The position numbers and the translations under genes were made by a program. Under the pieces are notes generated by a model that had not been told where the DNA came from, did no database searches, and worked only from the letters and a program-made list of their open reading frames with translations. A DNA stretch of 64,000 nucleotides from Pithys albifrons albifrons (Eukaryota > Chordata > Aves > Passeriformes > Thamnophilidae), in the NCBI RefSeq assembly GCF_047495875.1, contig NC_092471.1:10499001-10563000 (forward strand), in the 5' to 3' direction. Below are positions 23,579-35,475 of the stretch, one piece after another; positions within the stretch are counted from its first letter, which is position 1, and every line of letters begins with the position of its first letter.

Positions 23579-24130
23579 AAAATGGCGGCGAAGCTTCTGG
23601 AAGTTTGGCGGGGGGACTCGGGATCGCGGTGCGCGGCGGCGGGGCCGGGCCGGGGCGCCAGGCCGGCTGGCCGCGGGCACTGCGCGCAGCCAAGATGGAG
23701 GACGGCGGGGCCGAGCCGCGAAAACACTCCAGCCCCCGCTTCCCCACCCCCCGATCCCGGCGCGCCGCGGCGGGGAGGGGGAGTCGAGAGGAGCGCGGCC
23801 GGGAGAGCGAGAGGGCGCCGAAAGCGGCCCCCCTGCTCGCCCGGGGCCCCTTCCTCCTCCCCAGAGCCGGCCGCGGCCCGCCCGGGCCCGGCGCTCGGCG
23901 AGCTAAAATGGAGAACCGCCTTCTCCTCCTCCTCCTCCCCCCTTCTGCCGAGCCGAGCAGGGGCTGCCGGCAAGATGGAGGACTCGGGCATTGTGTGCGT
24001 GGGGTGTGTGTGTGTGTGCGAGCCGAGCCGAGCCGGGCCGGGCCGGGTGGGCAGCAAGGGGAGGGAAGGGGGTCGGGGCGGCCGCGCTGGGGACAGCGCT
24101 GGGCCGCGCACAGAAAATGGTGGGGCGGCC
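23579..24130 (+). promoter_or_regulatory. Cluster of five YY1-like motifs behind STAG2 exon 1
   Basis: Five same-strand motifs of the form AAR-ATGG lie within 550 bases: AAAATGGCGGC at 23579-23589, CAAGATGGAGG at 23691-23701, TAAAATGGAG at 23904-23913, CAAGATGGAGG at 23971-23981 and AAAATGGTGG at 24114-24123. The first is almost the full YY1 consensus (AAGATGGCGGC). Single downstream YY1 sites are common in housekeeping promoters; five in one orientation is unusual. Confidence 0.5.
23594..23613 (+). promoter_or_regulatory. HSF- and E2F-like motifs
   Basis: CTTCTGGAAG (23594-23603) is a two-unit heat-shock element (TTCnnGAA). It is directly followed by TTTGGCGGGG (23604-23613), which resembles an E2F site. 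Both are short motifs and may be chance. Confidence 0.35.
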
Positions 24131-24749
24131 GCCGGTGCCCCCGGGCCGAGTGCCGGGGGAGGCCGCGCAGGGGGGACTCGCACCCCTGACAGCGCCCGCC
24201 CGGCTCCCTTCGCCCGCTCCGCGCTGCCCAGCAGCCAAGTTCTTCCTGCCAGCCCGCTCCCGGCGGCTGCCCGCGTAGGGAAGTGCCGAGGGACCGCAGT
24301 TTCTCTGCTCCGTCTCTCTTCCCCGAGCTGGGGCAGCCCCGGCCGCCCTTCCCCGTGACTGCGCTGGCGGGACCGGCGCGCCCTCGGCCCGAGCGAGTGA
24401 GGACGTGGGGACCGACCTGCGCCTTCCCCCCCCTACTCCCTTCGCTGTGCCCCCCGCCCCGGCGCCCAGCTCGGGCAAGGCCTTTGTGGGGCGAGTTTTC
24501 CCCTCTGAGTGACTTTGGCCGAGCTCCTCGGCGGCTGCCCGCGAAGAGGAAGAGTTGTGGCAGTTTCCGTTCAGCTTCCTTTATTTTTTTTTTTTTGTAA
24601 TGAAAGGGCGCTTGCCAACTTGTGCCGGGGACTCCCGATGCCGGGAGCCGCGTGTTGCTGGAACCCCGCTGGGCTCTCGCCGGCCCCGGTGGGGGAGGGC
24701 GGGGAGGAGGAGGAGGAGGAAGGAGAATGGTTCTTACTGGGGGGTTTTG

Positions 24750-24827
24750 GCGCCACTTTTGTTTTAGATAGTGCTCCTCTGCCCCCTCCTCCTCGGCACG
24801 CACTGAACTGAGCTGAACCCTGCCCAG
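24750..24827 (+). other. STAG2: Possible alternative STAG2 first exon
   Basis: CCCAG|GTAGGA at 24827/24828 is a second reasonable donor inside the CpG island. It could end an alternative noncoding first exon whose start cannot be seen. The support is weaker than for the donor at 23570. Confidence 0.3.
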
Positions 24828-25526
24828 GTAGGAGGCGAGAGCTTTCCTGGTGTTTCTCTTTTCTGGGCGCTTATTTTCCCTACATGGATTAAAAATATCT
24901 CTCTGTAGTTGTTGCTGCGGTCAGGGACGGAGGCCCAGGGGGGCGAGCGGCCACAGATGGCTGGGCTGGGAGGCCCATTTTTCGGGAATTCCTGCCCGAG
25001 CTGGCCCCGGGGCCCGCACGGCTCTGCTTCCGTGCCTTCCTCTGCCCTGGCAGCGTTGTATAATCCGTCTGTCCCGTGCAAATCCGGGACCCACCGACCT
25101 ATTTTTTTATTTTTTCTCGTCCCCCCGGTGAGCGGGGGCGCTCGGGCCCCTCTGTCGCTGCTTTTATTTATTTATTGTACTGCCCCGGCTCGGCTATCGC
25201 TGATGTTGTCTTCCTACAGGATGAGGCGAGCTAATGGAAAGTTTCCTTTACCGGAGAGTCCGGTGCTCTGGAGTTACCGGGGGAGGCGGTTTGGTGGTGG
25301 TGGTTTTTTTTTTTTTGGTTATGTGCTTTTTGTTTTTGTTTGGTTTTTTTCAAAATTTCTTTTTGGCAGCCCCTTCCCGTGCGCCCCCCGGAGCCACACC
25401 CCGGCGTGCCGGGTCTCCGAGGCGCCTGGCCCGCCGCTGTTCCCCCGCGTTGTGGCCGTGCCCCGGGCCGGGCGGGCGGGGGCCCAAGTGCGTCACGGCG
25501 GGGCCGCCGGGCCTGCTCCGCCGCGC

Positions 25527-25618
25527 CCGCCGCCCATTGCCCGCCCATCCGCCCGCCGCCCATTGCCCGCCCATCGCCCATTGCCCATCGCTCCGCCGCC
25601 CATCGCCCGCCCATCGGC
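25527..25618. repeat. Irregular minisatellite of GCCCATTG/GCCCATCG units
   Basis: About 92 bases hold eight copies of CCCAT, mostly as GCCCAT(T/C)GCCC with short GCCG spacers. It lies at the right side of the CpG island. On the minus strand each copy reads ATGGGC. Confidence 0.85.
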
Positions 25619-25800
25619 CCCGCCGCGCGGGAGGAGCCGCTTCCGCCGGGCCGGGCCCCCCCGGCCGCTCCCGCCTCGCCCCCCGCGCTGCTCCGCACCC
25701 CGCGTGGCCTCGTCCCGGCTCCGCTGTTGCAGGAAAACGCCTTTTGGATCGCTTCCCTCGAAGCCGTTGTACGGCCGCTTTCGTGCTCTCCGGGAGTTTT

Positions 25801-28430
25801 TGTTGAATCCTGTTTTAAATGACCAGGAACGAGAGTTCCTGGCGTTTCCTACAGCGAGGTGTTTTCCAAGCATGGGTCTCACTGTTAACTCTTGGCAGTT
25901 CGGTGTCGATTTGTGATTGATTGCTTCGTTCTCGTTTGTAGTACTTGGCCATTTAAAACAACTTTTCCCCCTTTTCATATTCTCTTTTCTTTAAATCAAT
26001 TATTTATTATTATTCCTTGAGTGTTTATCTGGTAGTGAGCTGTCCCAAGACTTGCAAAATACCCATGTGCAGGCTGGCTGGTTATGTGCAGGTAAATAAA
26101 TACCACGGGTGATTGTGCAATTGACAGTCATTAATCTCTGTCGTCTTGGTATCCCTTGCTCGTTATCCTCAATTCATAATTTTGTGAATAAATCTTAGTG
26201 GTGATGAGTTCCAGACTCGCAGTACCACGGATCTGGTATGGGGGCTCTTCAATGGGTAGCAGAGTTTGTTTCCCGGTATAGCCATGATAATAGTTTCATT
26301 ACTAAATAAAACATGGTGTGGGAAAACAGCTGCCATGCTCTTAGCATAAACCTGCAGCTTTTTGCTGCTGAAAGAGCTGTAGCTGAACGGGGTAGAATCC
26401 GCACACTGTTTGATGAATTTAACAAAGAAAGCTTCAAAGTTGTACAAAGGAGAAAAATATTAATTGAATCACATCTCTACCAGATAGATCTTTCTCTGTT
26501 AGCTGATGGGGCTCATGTTGGTCCTTCTTGGCAAAACCAAGTGATGTTTTACAGTGCTGACTACAGGTGGGCTCTACAACCTCTGAGACAAACCCCTGAA
26601 TTTCTGTTGTTTATATTAAGGTAGCTGTGGCAAAACTCAAGGTTGGCTGGTGTATAAGCTTAAATTCAAACAAGCAACCAGGCATAGAACTGAGGGATGG
26701 CAGAGGCTTTAATTTTCATGTGATACTTCCTAGCACTCAGATAACTCCCAAGTTATGTACTTGGGCCGGAGTTACATTTTTGGAGCTTTTTCATGCATTT
26801 ACAGCTTTAGGGAGATAATACTGAGTAAAATCAATAAGCAGTGTAAGGGTTTGTTAGATTTGTATTTAAGAAGTTCAATTACAATTCATGTCGAGCTCTC
26901 CTCTTTTTGATATAAAGTCTTGATGCTTCGCAACTGAAAGCTGAAATTGAGTGAGTTGGCTCAAATCAAGGATACTGTGGTATTTTAATCCATTTTTAAA
27001 AACTGAGTTCTGGGAAATGATAAAAATTGGGTAGTTTCATAGATTATTAAAATACTCAGAAATGAATTATATTACTTGAATAGCAATCCATTTCTAAAGT
27101 AGGAGTATTCAATTAGCTGGCTGTTAATCTAACTCAAATTCCATAAATATATCACATTCCAGCTTTATGTGTTCAAGTCTTTAAATGTGCGTAATGAAGT
27201 AATTTCCACTTGGAGGGATTGTAAATAGACTTGTCAGTTAAATACTCTCCAGTTTTATTTTGTTTCAGTGTAACTTACCAACAGCAACTGAATTCTTTAA
27301 AAAAAGTTATGTAGACAGCTTCTGTTGAATATTACATGTTATTGCAGTTGCCTGTAGAAAATAGCTGCAGGCAACAAACCACTTGAAGGTTCGTGCTCCT
27401 GGTGGTGGGAGCAACTGTGTTAGACTTGGTTAAGTCATGAAATGGTGTTGGCACATCAGAGCTTTATGAACTTTTTAAAATTAGGCTTCTCTTTGTCACT
27501 TGTGGCTCAAATTTAGAGTGATTTTAGAGTCCTCGTTTGTCATGTTCATTTGTTGTATTACTGTCTCAGTTGTTTTGCTGCTGGCAACCATAGGAGAGAT
27601 TAGTTTTTCTGAAACTTGTGAGCCAGCAGAAACAGGTTGTGTATTTTACAGAAACATGAAATACTTTTGTTGATTATTTTCACCAAATGAATCCCGAAAA
27701 GTAAGCAAATATTTCTCTGCTGCCTACTTGTACTTGTTGTTGTGTTAGTGGAACGCCGTGTTTTGTCAGATGAGACGAGGTTTTGAACTCTGTGTGATCT
27801 CTGCCTACAGAGTGACCATTTCGTCTCTGATTGGTTTGAAAACTTAGAAGAATATTGTAAGTGTGAATTTCTAAAATGGTTCTGTTGGGTTTTGGTGGTG
27901 GGTGTTGTTTGTTTGCCTTTTTAAAAAGTTTTTATTTTTTTATATGTGTAATTCCGAAAACATACTGGAAAGAGGAATCTGTTGTCGATTGTGTCTCTGT
28001 CGTCGAGATGTGAGAATTTCCAAGAGCTTCATCTGCTTCAGTAGTTGTTTTGTCATGGAAAGAAGTGATTGATAGCAGCCATCAACATACCAGTTTAATA
28101 CTCTTAAAGCTCTGCTTACTTTCTCCCTATCACTTAAAACACTCACATTCTGAAAACCTCATATTCCTTATATGAGGATCATTGACAAAGAGAAAGAGAG
28201 AATAAAGCGACAACTTAGTCCTTGGGAAACTGAGGTGAGCAGGGAATTGGAGTTTTAGGTTGGAAAATACAAAGCTTGTACATAGCACATCTATGGAGGA
28301 ATGGAAAGCTCTTTTCCATGTGCATCACAGTAGCTTAAATGGTGATATACAAGCTTATTGCCTTCGTTTAGATTCAACGCCATCCAGTGTTATAGATAAA
28401 CTACTCTTTTAAACTCAAAGTGTAAGTAAA
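25801..28430 (+). other. STAG2: STAG2 first intron, segment before the small GC island
   Basis: AT-rich intronic sequence with no recognisable repeat, RNA gene or protein-coding exon. Confidence 0.7.
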
Positions 28431-28760
28431 AATGGGAGTTCTCCGTGGTCCCGGTGCTGTTCTGCCCCTGGAACAGTCAGGCGGTCCGGGCTGTGCTGGG
28501 GCCTCCTTGGCCTCCCGCCCTTTGGTGCTCTCGATGTGCGCAGAGGTCGTACCGAACCGAACCGAACCGCGACCCGGCGGGGACGCGAGAGCCGCTCCCG
28601 CAGACCGGGCCGGGCGGGGCTGCAGTGCCGGGCCCCGTCCCCAGGGGGCGCCGCGGCCGGAGCGGGGCTCGGGCAGAGGGAGGGGCGGGCAGCGCGTCCC
28701 GCAGGGTTGGCTGGTACGGCTGGAGCGCCTAGGCCGGCACTGGCGCCTTCTCAGAGCTTG
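28431..28760. promoter_or_regulatory. Small CpG-rich island in STAG2 intron 1
   Basis: An isolated GC- and CpG-rich block of about 330 bases in AT-rich intron. It contains a short ACCGA/GAACC tandem stretch near 28549-28567, Sp1-type GGGCGGGGC at about 28612-28620 and GGGGCGGGC at about 28682-28690, and a CTCF-like core. It could be an alternative promoter, enhancer or insulator. Its open frames look like effects of composition. Confidence 0.6.
28637..28653 (+). promoter_or_regulatory. CTCF-like site in the intronic GC island
   Basis: CCCCAGGGGGCGCCG holds CCAGGGGGCGC, a strong match to the CTCF core, in the same orientation as the site in the STAG2 promoter about 5.3 kb upstream. Confidence 0.6.
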
Positions 28761-31700
28761 CTTGGAGCACTAAGCACTAAGCCAGTTACACTCCTGCACC
28801 ATTCGGTGCTTCATGTTTGAAGATTCGTACAGTAACTTCAGTTGGCTTTTTATATTGGAAAAAAAGTCTACTTTCAGAAAGTTATGTTTATGTGGTTTAA
28901 GGGTTAGCCTTTAAATCTGATGTGACTTTTGACAAGGTCAGGTATTTACTTAAGAGTACTACAGTGAAAAATTTTGTTTTGAGAGTTGGAGATGTAAAAT
29001 GTAGTTGTAATTTATTTTTTAAGGTATTCTCATCTTGTAGTTCATAAAAATCTGGTAAAGTTGGATTTTTTTTCTGGTTTTTTTTGGGGGAATGAGTGTA
29101 AATGCAAAGTAAGGGAAACCTCTGAAGGTGACCCTCAATTAGATCATCACACACAGTAGTAGGACTAGTGCTGACTTGTTGAATTTGGGGAGCTTGAGGG
29201 GCTGTTACCTGACTGGCTTCTGTCTTGACATTTTTCACTGTTCAGGTATCAGCACGTAAAATGTGTTCTCTTTTGTTGACCCTCTCAGTTTGGTGGGTGG
29301 GATCACTAAGACCTAGACCAGAATCTTAAATTTGATCAGTTATGCTGTTGTATTATTTCACAGAATACTTCACCAGTTTTTAGTATCTCTGTATTTCCAA
29401 GTGTTGCACTATTAAAATCTCATATGAGACCTTAGAAGAAGGGAGGGTGAGATGTTTCTTTCATCTCTCAAACATTTTCTGATCTCTGGCAGCCAAGTTT
29501 GGAGATAGGATTGTGGGAAAATTTGATCCCCCAGGGTACCCTGTTGGCTTTTATGTGCAGTTAGTTTTTCCTGGCCTTTACTGGCTACGGACTTGAATGG
29601 AGGAGCACAGGCAGCGTCTGTTTTTAAACTTCCTTATGCCAATTAGAGTCAGAAATGAAGGACATGCAGGACCACATTTGTATGCAGCTGCCTCTTGTCT
29701 TACTGTGGCTTCAGAGGGAAATGAAGTCAGCTGTCAGATCACTGCTTTGTCCAGGTATGCACTTTATTTTTGTCCATTTTTTTGGATTGTGTAGCTGGCT
29801 ATGATTTCCCACTTTGAAGGCCTTATTTTTGTAAAAGATAATGATCAGAAGAGTGAGTAGATGTAAGAAGATTGGCAGGGTAGGTTGTGATCTGTGATTG
29901 AGAAGTTAATCACAATACCTACCCAAAAAAGTATCTGAGAACATGTTGGTTGGTTTCTTTAGTGGCATTTTTTTTTGTTGGCTAAGTGAATGGTTTATTT
30001 TCTTATGGCTCTGAATCTGATACCTTGTTAGTCCTGCCCTTACACAACCTTTTATGCACTTGACTTTATGCATGTACTTTTTGCATTTTCATTTCAGTGA
30101 AGATTTGTCATTGAATTAAAGCAAGTGAATATGTGTGACATTAGAAGTCCATTTGTTTTCTGCAGCAGTTTTTGGTAGTGTTTGTGTGGCTCTAAAGAGG
30201 AAAGTATTTTTGTGTCTGTTCCCAATGTTCAAGGGTTGATAGAGCGAGCTGATGACCTTTGCCTGTGTTCTGAGAAGGGTCTCAAATGGTGCCTATTGCC
30301 ATGTAATGGTATCTCTGCAGTCATCTTAACTCACTGGATTCCAAATCTCAGGGTTTTCTGTTAACAAAATAATGAAATCAGATATACTGACATTTCATAG
30401 AACACAAAACATTTCTGAAATTATTGACCACTTTAAAAAACAACAACAAACCTTAGGTATACATGTTTTATTTAGCTGGGATTGCATTCCAAAACTGACT
30501 TGAATTTGCTGCCAAGGTTTGGTGAAATGCTGCTCAGGTTCTGGCCAGTGAGTGGGTGAGTTTGGGTGATGTGCAGGTCACCTGACCAGACCTGCCGGTC
30601 CCCCCGTGTTTCTCCCTTCTCTGGTGGTGCCCCACTCATCCAGCACACACCTGTCTGGTGCTTCCTGGGCAGGGGTGGGGTGTGACACACGTGGGCATGT
30701 AGGAAAGGACTCGATGCAGTTACTTTCCTGTTGCTCAGTACGAGTGACCTGCCTAGAAAGAAGTGGGTAGTTTTTGTTTGAGGTCGTGTTGCAGTTCTTG
30801 CTAAGGGCTGAATTGCAGGTTTTATTCAGCACAAGATTTCAGCCTGAGTTTTAAGACCTACCTTGCAGCACCATATCTGGGAAAACAAATGGACTTACTT
30901 TGTTTACAAATAAAAATAAGCCATTCAAGATAAGGCTTTTTTAGTCTTTCATGCTATTACCTGTTATTGCTTTAGGTAAAACTCCCAGTTCATCCCTTAA
31001 GAAGGATCAGCTCTGGAAATTTGGACCATATCAAGTCTTAGTAAGCAGATAATAAGCAAGTAATATAATTGGCTGATGTTTTCTATTGGAGTGTAATCTT
31101 TGAGCAGGGAGAGTTCATTATAAGGAGTGTTTATACAGCGTATGAGTGTGAATTATGAAGATCTGTATTTTTTCATGTGTTACTCTCATTATTTTGCTGT
31201 GGACAATTGAGTATATATACTGAAGATACAACTCCCCCCCAGTCCAAGCAGTAAGTGTTAAGAACACAACTTTGCAATTCATGTGTGCATTTGAGGTCTC
31301 TGGTTTTTAATTTGAAGGTTACTTTATCTGCCATGAGTCCTGAAATAAGATGTTTTTTGTAAATATGGTTATAGCAGCTAACTAACTTAATTTGTGGAAT
31401 AAGGTGGTGCCTGTTGACCACTGGCCATTCCATTCTGATTTGCTGAGAAACAGAGACCTGATTAATTACGATGTTTTTTCCAAGGGAGGAAATCGGGAAG
31501 ACTTGATCAAGGCTTTTTTTTCAGAACAAGAATGACCAGTGACTGAAGCCTTTGTATCACATGGCAGAGCTGTGCTTGCAGCAGAGAAACAGGAGAGAGA
31601 GTTGATATGGACTGTTGTATCCTGATTTAGGGTAGAGAGAACAGTTTAAATGTATTTGAAAAAGAAAGATTATCATATTAATAATTTAAGAGTAATAACA

Positions 31701-31934
31701 TAAGAATTTGTAAAATGTTGTTATTTTGTACTGTTTTGTGATGGGAACTATATTCTTACAGAAAAGTTCCAGTTTAGTGTGCGGCCAAATACTATTTTAT
31801 TTTTACTGTTTCTTACGTACCTGTTTGAACAACTATATCCAAAATACTTTCTTTTTAGCACCACACACAATAAAGCTTTGCATTATGAATGCACAGTTGC
31901 TTCCTAGAAGTGACACCACAAAGAAAATATTACT
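28761..31934 (+). other. STAG2: STAG2 first intron, segment up to the inverted CR1 fragment
   Basis: AT-rich intronic sequence. The only notable structure is the stem-loop at 29878-29924. No exon or repeat family is recognisable. Confidence 0.65.
29878..29924. other. Stem-loop, 14-bp stem
   Basis: GGGTAGGTTGTGAT at 29878-29891 pairs with ATCACAATACCTACCC at 29909-29924. All 14 bases of the left arm pair, with one 2-base bulge on the right arm and a 17-base loop. Pairing does not extend outwards, so it is short for a microRNA precursor. Confidence 0.7.
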
Positions 31935-32105
31935 TGTGGTCTTGGTCACAGAACTGCATAGGTGGGAAAGGTCCCCTGGAGGTTTGGTCCAACCTTCTTG
32001 GATCTTGTCCTGTAGGTCAGGAATTTGTCCTTTAAAATGTCTCAGAGGATGGAGCTTCTGCAATCTCTGTGGCAACCTGTTACTCTGTTCTTATTGGAAG
32101 GGCCT
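31935..32105 (-). mobile_element. CR1 LINE 3' fragment, diverged, inverted
   Basis: The order of blocks is that of an antisense CR1 3' end: a remnant of the CR1 tail (CACAGAACTGCATAGGTGGG), then CCCCTGGAGG and GGTCCAACCTTC, then GATGGAGCTTCTGCAATCTC and GGCAACCTGTTACTCTG. It is much more diverged than the two plus-strand CR1 copies in the same intron, so it is older. Confidence 0.75.
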
Positions 32106-35100
32106 TTTTTATTTCAGGTCATAAAGTCATCTTGAATTCCTATGAAGTTTCATGCCTTTCCACCCTTTGGTAGATGTTTGTAAAATATTGATGACAGAGG
32201 CCTGGGAACCGAATGTCCTGGTTAGGGCTGGTGATTTTTTTTTTTAACTGAGAGTTTTTGAAAAGGAGAGAGATGTGTATGGCCACTCATTGGCTCTTTG
32301 GTTGTCTGCATTTCCCTTCCCTCTGGTTGGATTTGCTGCTGCTGTCCAGGCTCAAGCTTCACTACTGCGCCTGTGACAAAGTCCTGCAGGTAAAAGTTCC
32401 TTTCTGAAGCATTTACCTGTTCACTTAAGTGCCACTCATACACTGATCAAAATGATTCTTCTTGTAGTTTTCATGTTTAAGCAGTGATATTTTTATTCCT
32501 TCTCAGAAGTACTTTTTCTAGAAATCTACAGTTCATTTGAAACTATGGTAACCAGAAAGGAAAGCTGCACAAGTGTCTCTCTTGAATCTGTGATACAGGT
32601 CTGTTCTTACTTGCCTAATGAACAGTTGGCTGAAGAACAGGTGAAATTGGCTTTTCCATGTAGATCTACCAAACATAGAAATCATTTATTAAGGCAATTA
32701 CTTGAAAGACAATGAAAAATGTTTGGGTTTTCCCCCCACTGTATTAATTTGTTACTCTGTTTAAGCTGCTCTGTTTAATAAGTGTGCTTCCATTTGAATT
32801 GCTTTGATAAACTGTATTTTCAAAACTGATACATATTTAATATTTTAAAATGTTTATCAACTAAAATGCGAGCTCTGTGTGTGCTGTTACTGCTCTGCGT
32901 GAAACAGCAGATTCTGTGCACAGACAACCTGTGGCTTGACAGTTGAAACATAATCAGAAAAATCAGCCTTTAGGCATTTTATTTCTCTTGCTGCATTGCA
33001 TTGTCTCAGTTATGCTGCTCAATTTCTGTTCAGCAATGCAGTGGTTTTATGAAAGTTCATAAACTTGTGTACTCAGTATGTTTGTACTTCAGAGCAGTAG
33101 CAGCTGCTAAGCAAAAATTTTCAAAGGTGGCAAGACAGATCGTTTACATCAGTGTAGTATAAAAATATATACAATATTATAGACACTTTCAATGTCAGTA
33201 GCACTGGATGGAAGAACATACAGAAAGTTCCCTTCTTACATGGTAGGTCACTCATTAAGATTCTCTGTATTCACCCACAAATGCAGAAACAACCTCTGTA
33301 AAATTGAATTCTCAAGGGTTTTCCTTTCTGTGCCAAGGGGCTATAAACTATGAAAAGCATACCTTGCATTCAAAAACTGGTTGGGGAAGTTTTGTTTACA
33401 AGAGGGGATTTATGCATTCTTTCATAATCCTACAAATGGGCTTAGTCCTCCCCTGTCTCTGGTGAAGAGAAGTGTGGAAAAATTCTAATGGTTCTTCTGG
33501 ATGCCAGATGGAGTTGATGGTCCTGGTAGCTTGGGGATTTAAGAAACTTACTGAAGCTTTTCAGTTCCTTTATAATAAACACTATTTGTTAATATATAAG
33601 GAATTAAATGTCCTGGGAGATGAAATAGGATTACCAGGATGAAGGAAAACATAGTGAGGAAGATGGGAAAGGTAGGAAAGTGTAAGAATGTGTTTGTGCT
33701 TACTGGAGCCATTTCAGAAGTATATTCTGTGCCCAGTTGTATCACCTTCACATTTTTATGTCTGTTGTGGAATGTGTTGAGGTGACCTATTAGATACATA
33801 AGTATCTATAAGTAACTGCTTTAATGTAAAAACAGTGGTGTTGGAATACATTGTCCTGTCAGGTGTGGGAGGTGCAAATGTTTATCTTGAAAGTTTAACT
33901 TTTTAGTTCTGGAGGAGAGAAATCAAGCCTAGCAATCCATTGAAAATGTGAAGTTGTTTTTCCAGCGAGGGTAGTTGGTGGGGAGACAGTCACTTAACTG
34001 ATGTGAAAGAACAGAAATTCGGCAGTTTTGTAGCTGGAAATAACTGGAAATAATTTTTGAACGTAACTCCATGTGCAGAGTTTCCTCCCTCTTTCATAGG
34101 GTTCTTCCTTCCATATTTGTTCACTTCCAGCTGCTGCTGCTGCTGAACCTTCCCGTGTCACAGGGCCCATTCCATGGTGTGACTTTGTCTCTGTGCCCTG
34201 GCTGAGTGTTCTGTGGTCTGCCTTGTGCCTGTGTTTGCTGCCCATTTGCACCTCACAGGTGAACTGGTTTAAGGTGAAGAGAAGTTTTCTGTGGGTTAAA
34301 TCCCTGCTGAGTCAATTTGGCTGCTGCTTCTGTATAGAAAGTGGTACAGGAGCTTTTGGCCAGTGAGGATACAGAAGTGTTCAGTATTTCAGTAGCTGAA
34401 GTGTTGTGTCAGTTGCCTGATCCAACACTAATGGCAACGTTTTCTGTAATGTTAGGACCAGGAAAACTTTTTTCCTGCTGTCATCGACTACTTTTCTACC
34501 TGGTCTTACTCATAACAACCATTAGGGTGATATGCCAGTTCCAAAAGTGGTCCTCTAATCTCTCTACTGATATCCCGTTTTAATTATTTATTTATCCCCC
34601 CAACCCCCAAATGTTACAAAGTCTGTCACAGGTCAGTTAGAGCTCTGCAAGGAAATTCAGGACTGCAGGTGATTTGCATTAATTTATACAGGCAGGAAGA
34701 ACATGTACATTTTTGTTTGGTTTCAGTCTGTTTGCTGGTTAGAAGTTGTACAGGTGTTGATGGGAATAAGATGGAAGGGGTAAGAGAAGATTTTAGGAAC
34801 AATTATAGAAGACTTTCCTCTCATCAAGGTTTTCTTCCAGCCTTGGAATGGTTAATCAGATGCTGTTGTCAAAATCCTGCTAGACCTCCTCCTTCAGCTG
34901 GATGCTTCCCAGCCAGTTGTGGTTAGATCTCATTATGAGCCTTTGCACTCTGGAGTTTTCTGTGGTTTATGGAGGCTGCAGTGCCAGGTCTATCCACAGG
35001 CTTTGGCCTGTTCACAGAATACAGACCATCATGTACAATGGTCCTTAGTCCCATCCCTCCCAGCTTCTGAGATTTGTGGGGCATGCTGAGGCTACAGGTC

Positions 35101-35475
35101 TCACCTTTGGGAGTACTTGATAATTAAATCAGTCATACCCTGTTTTAATCTCATAAAATATTAATATTGTCCTTCAGAGATACTTAGAAGTGCCTGAACA
35201 TGTCGTGTGCCTCTTCTCTTTACCTCACTTTGGGCTCAGTTCAGACGATTTTGTTTCCTTCCCCTCTCAGGAGAAATCTTGCTGAGTGTTGTTTACAGTG
35301 TGGAGTCCTAGCGAAGGTGCTGGTTTCCTTTACGTGTTTGGGAAGAGCTTTACTGTTGGTTGATCAGAAAGTGTGACATTGTGATTCACTGCCTGATTCC
35401 TCGCCATTTTAGGGTTTAGATCTGGGGAAACTGGTCACCTCTAGGCAGAACTGTCACCATCGCGGCTTGGCTTTG
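32106..35475 (+). other. STAG2: STAG2 first intron, segment up to dispersed repeat copy B
   Basis: AT-rich intronic sequence in which I see no nameable element. Confidence 0.65.

Larger units (their letters stand above)
22830..25800 (+). promoter_or_regulatory. STAG2: STAG2 CpG island and promoter region
   Basis: GC content jumps at about 22.83 kb and falls back at about 25.80 kb, with dense CpG throughout, in contrast to the AT-rich flanks. The island lies upstream of STAG2 on the same strand and contains a perfect splice donor (AAG|GTAAGT at 23570), so it should be the STAG2 promoter and first exon. It has no convincing TATA box at a fixed distance; AAATTAAATA at 23411-23420 is the nearest thing. 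Motifs include NRF1-, CTCF-, YY1-, HSF- and E2F-like sites, listed separately. Long open frames on both strands here are a product of GC richness. Confidence 0.9.

Noticed and set aside
22854..24803. A 649-codon open frame on the minus strand through the CpG island
   Set aside because: Its product is a low-complexity mix of Pro, Arg, Gly and Ala with no domain. GC-rich sequence has few stop codons, and several other long frames overlap it in all phases.
25209..25260. A further STAG2 5'UTR exon after the acceptor-like TCTTCCTACAG at 25219
   Set aside because: No convincing donor follows within a reasonable distance, so an exon cannot be closed.
23582..25916. Long plus-strand open frames in the CpG island (for example 24909-25916)
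   Set aside because: Same composition effect: Pro/Arg-rich products without family resemblance, lying over promoter and intron sequence.
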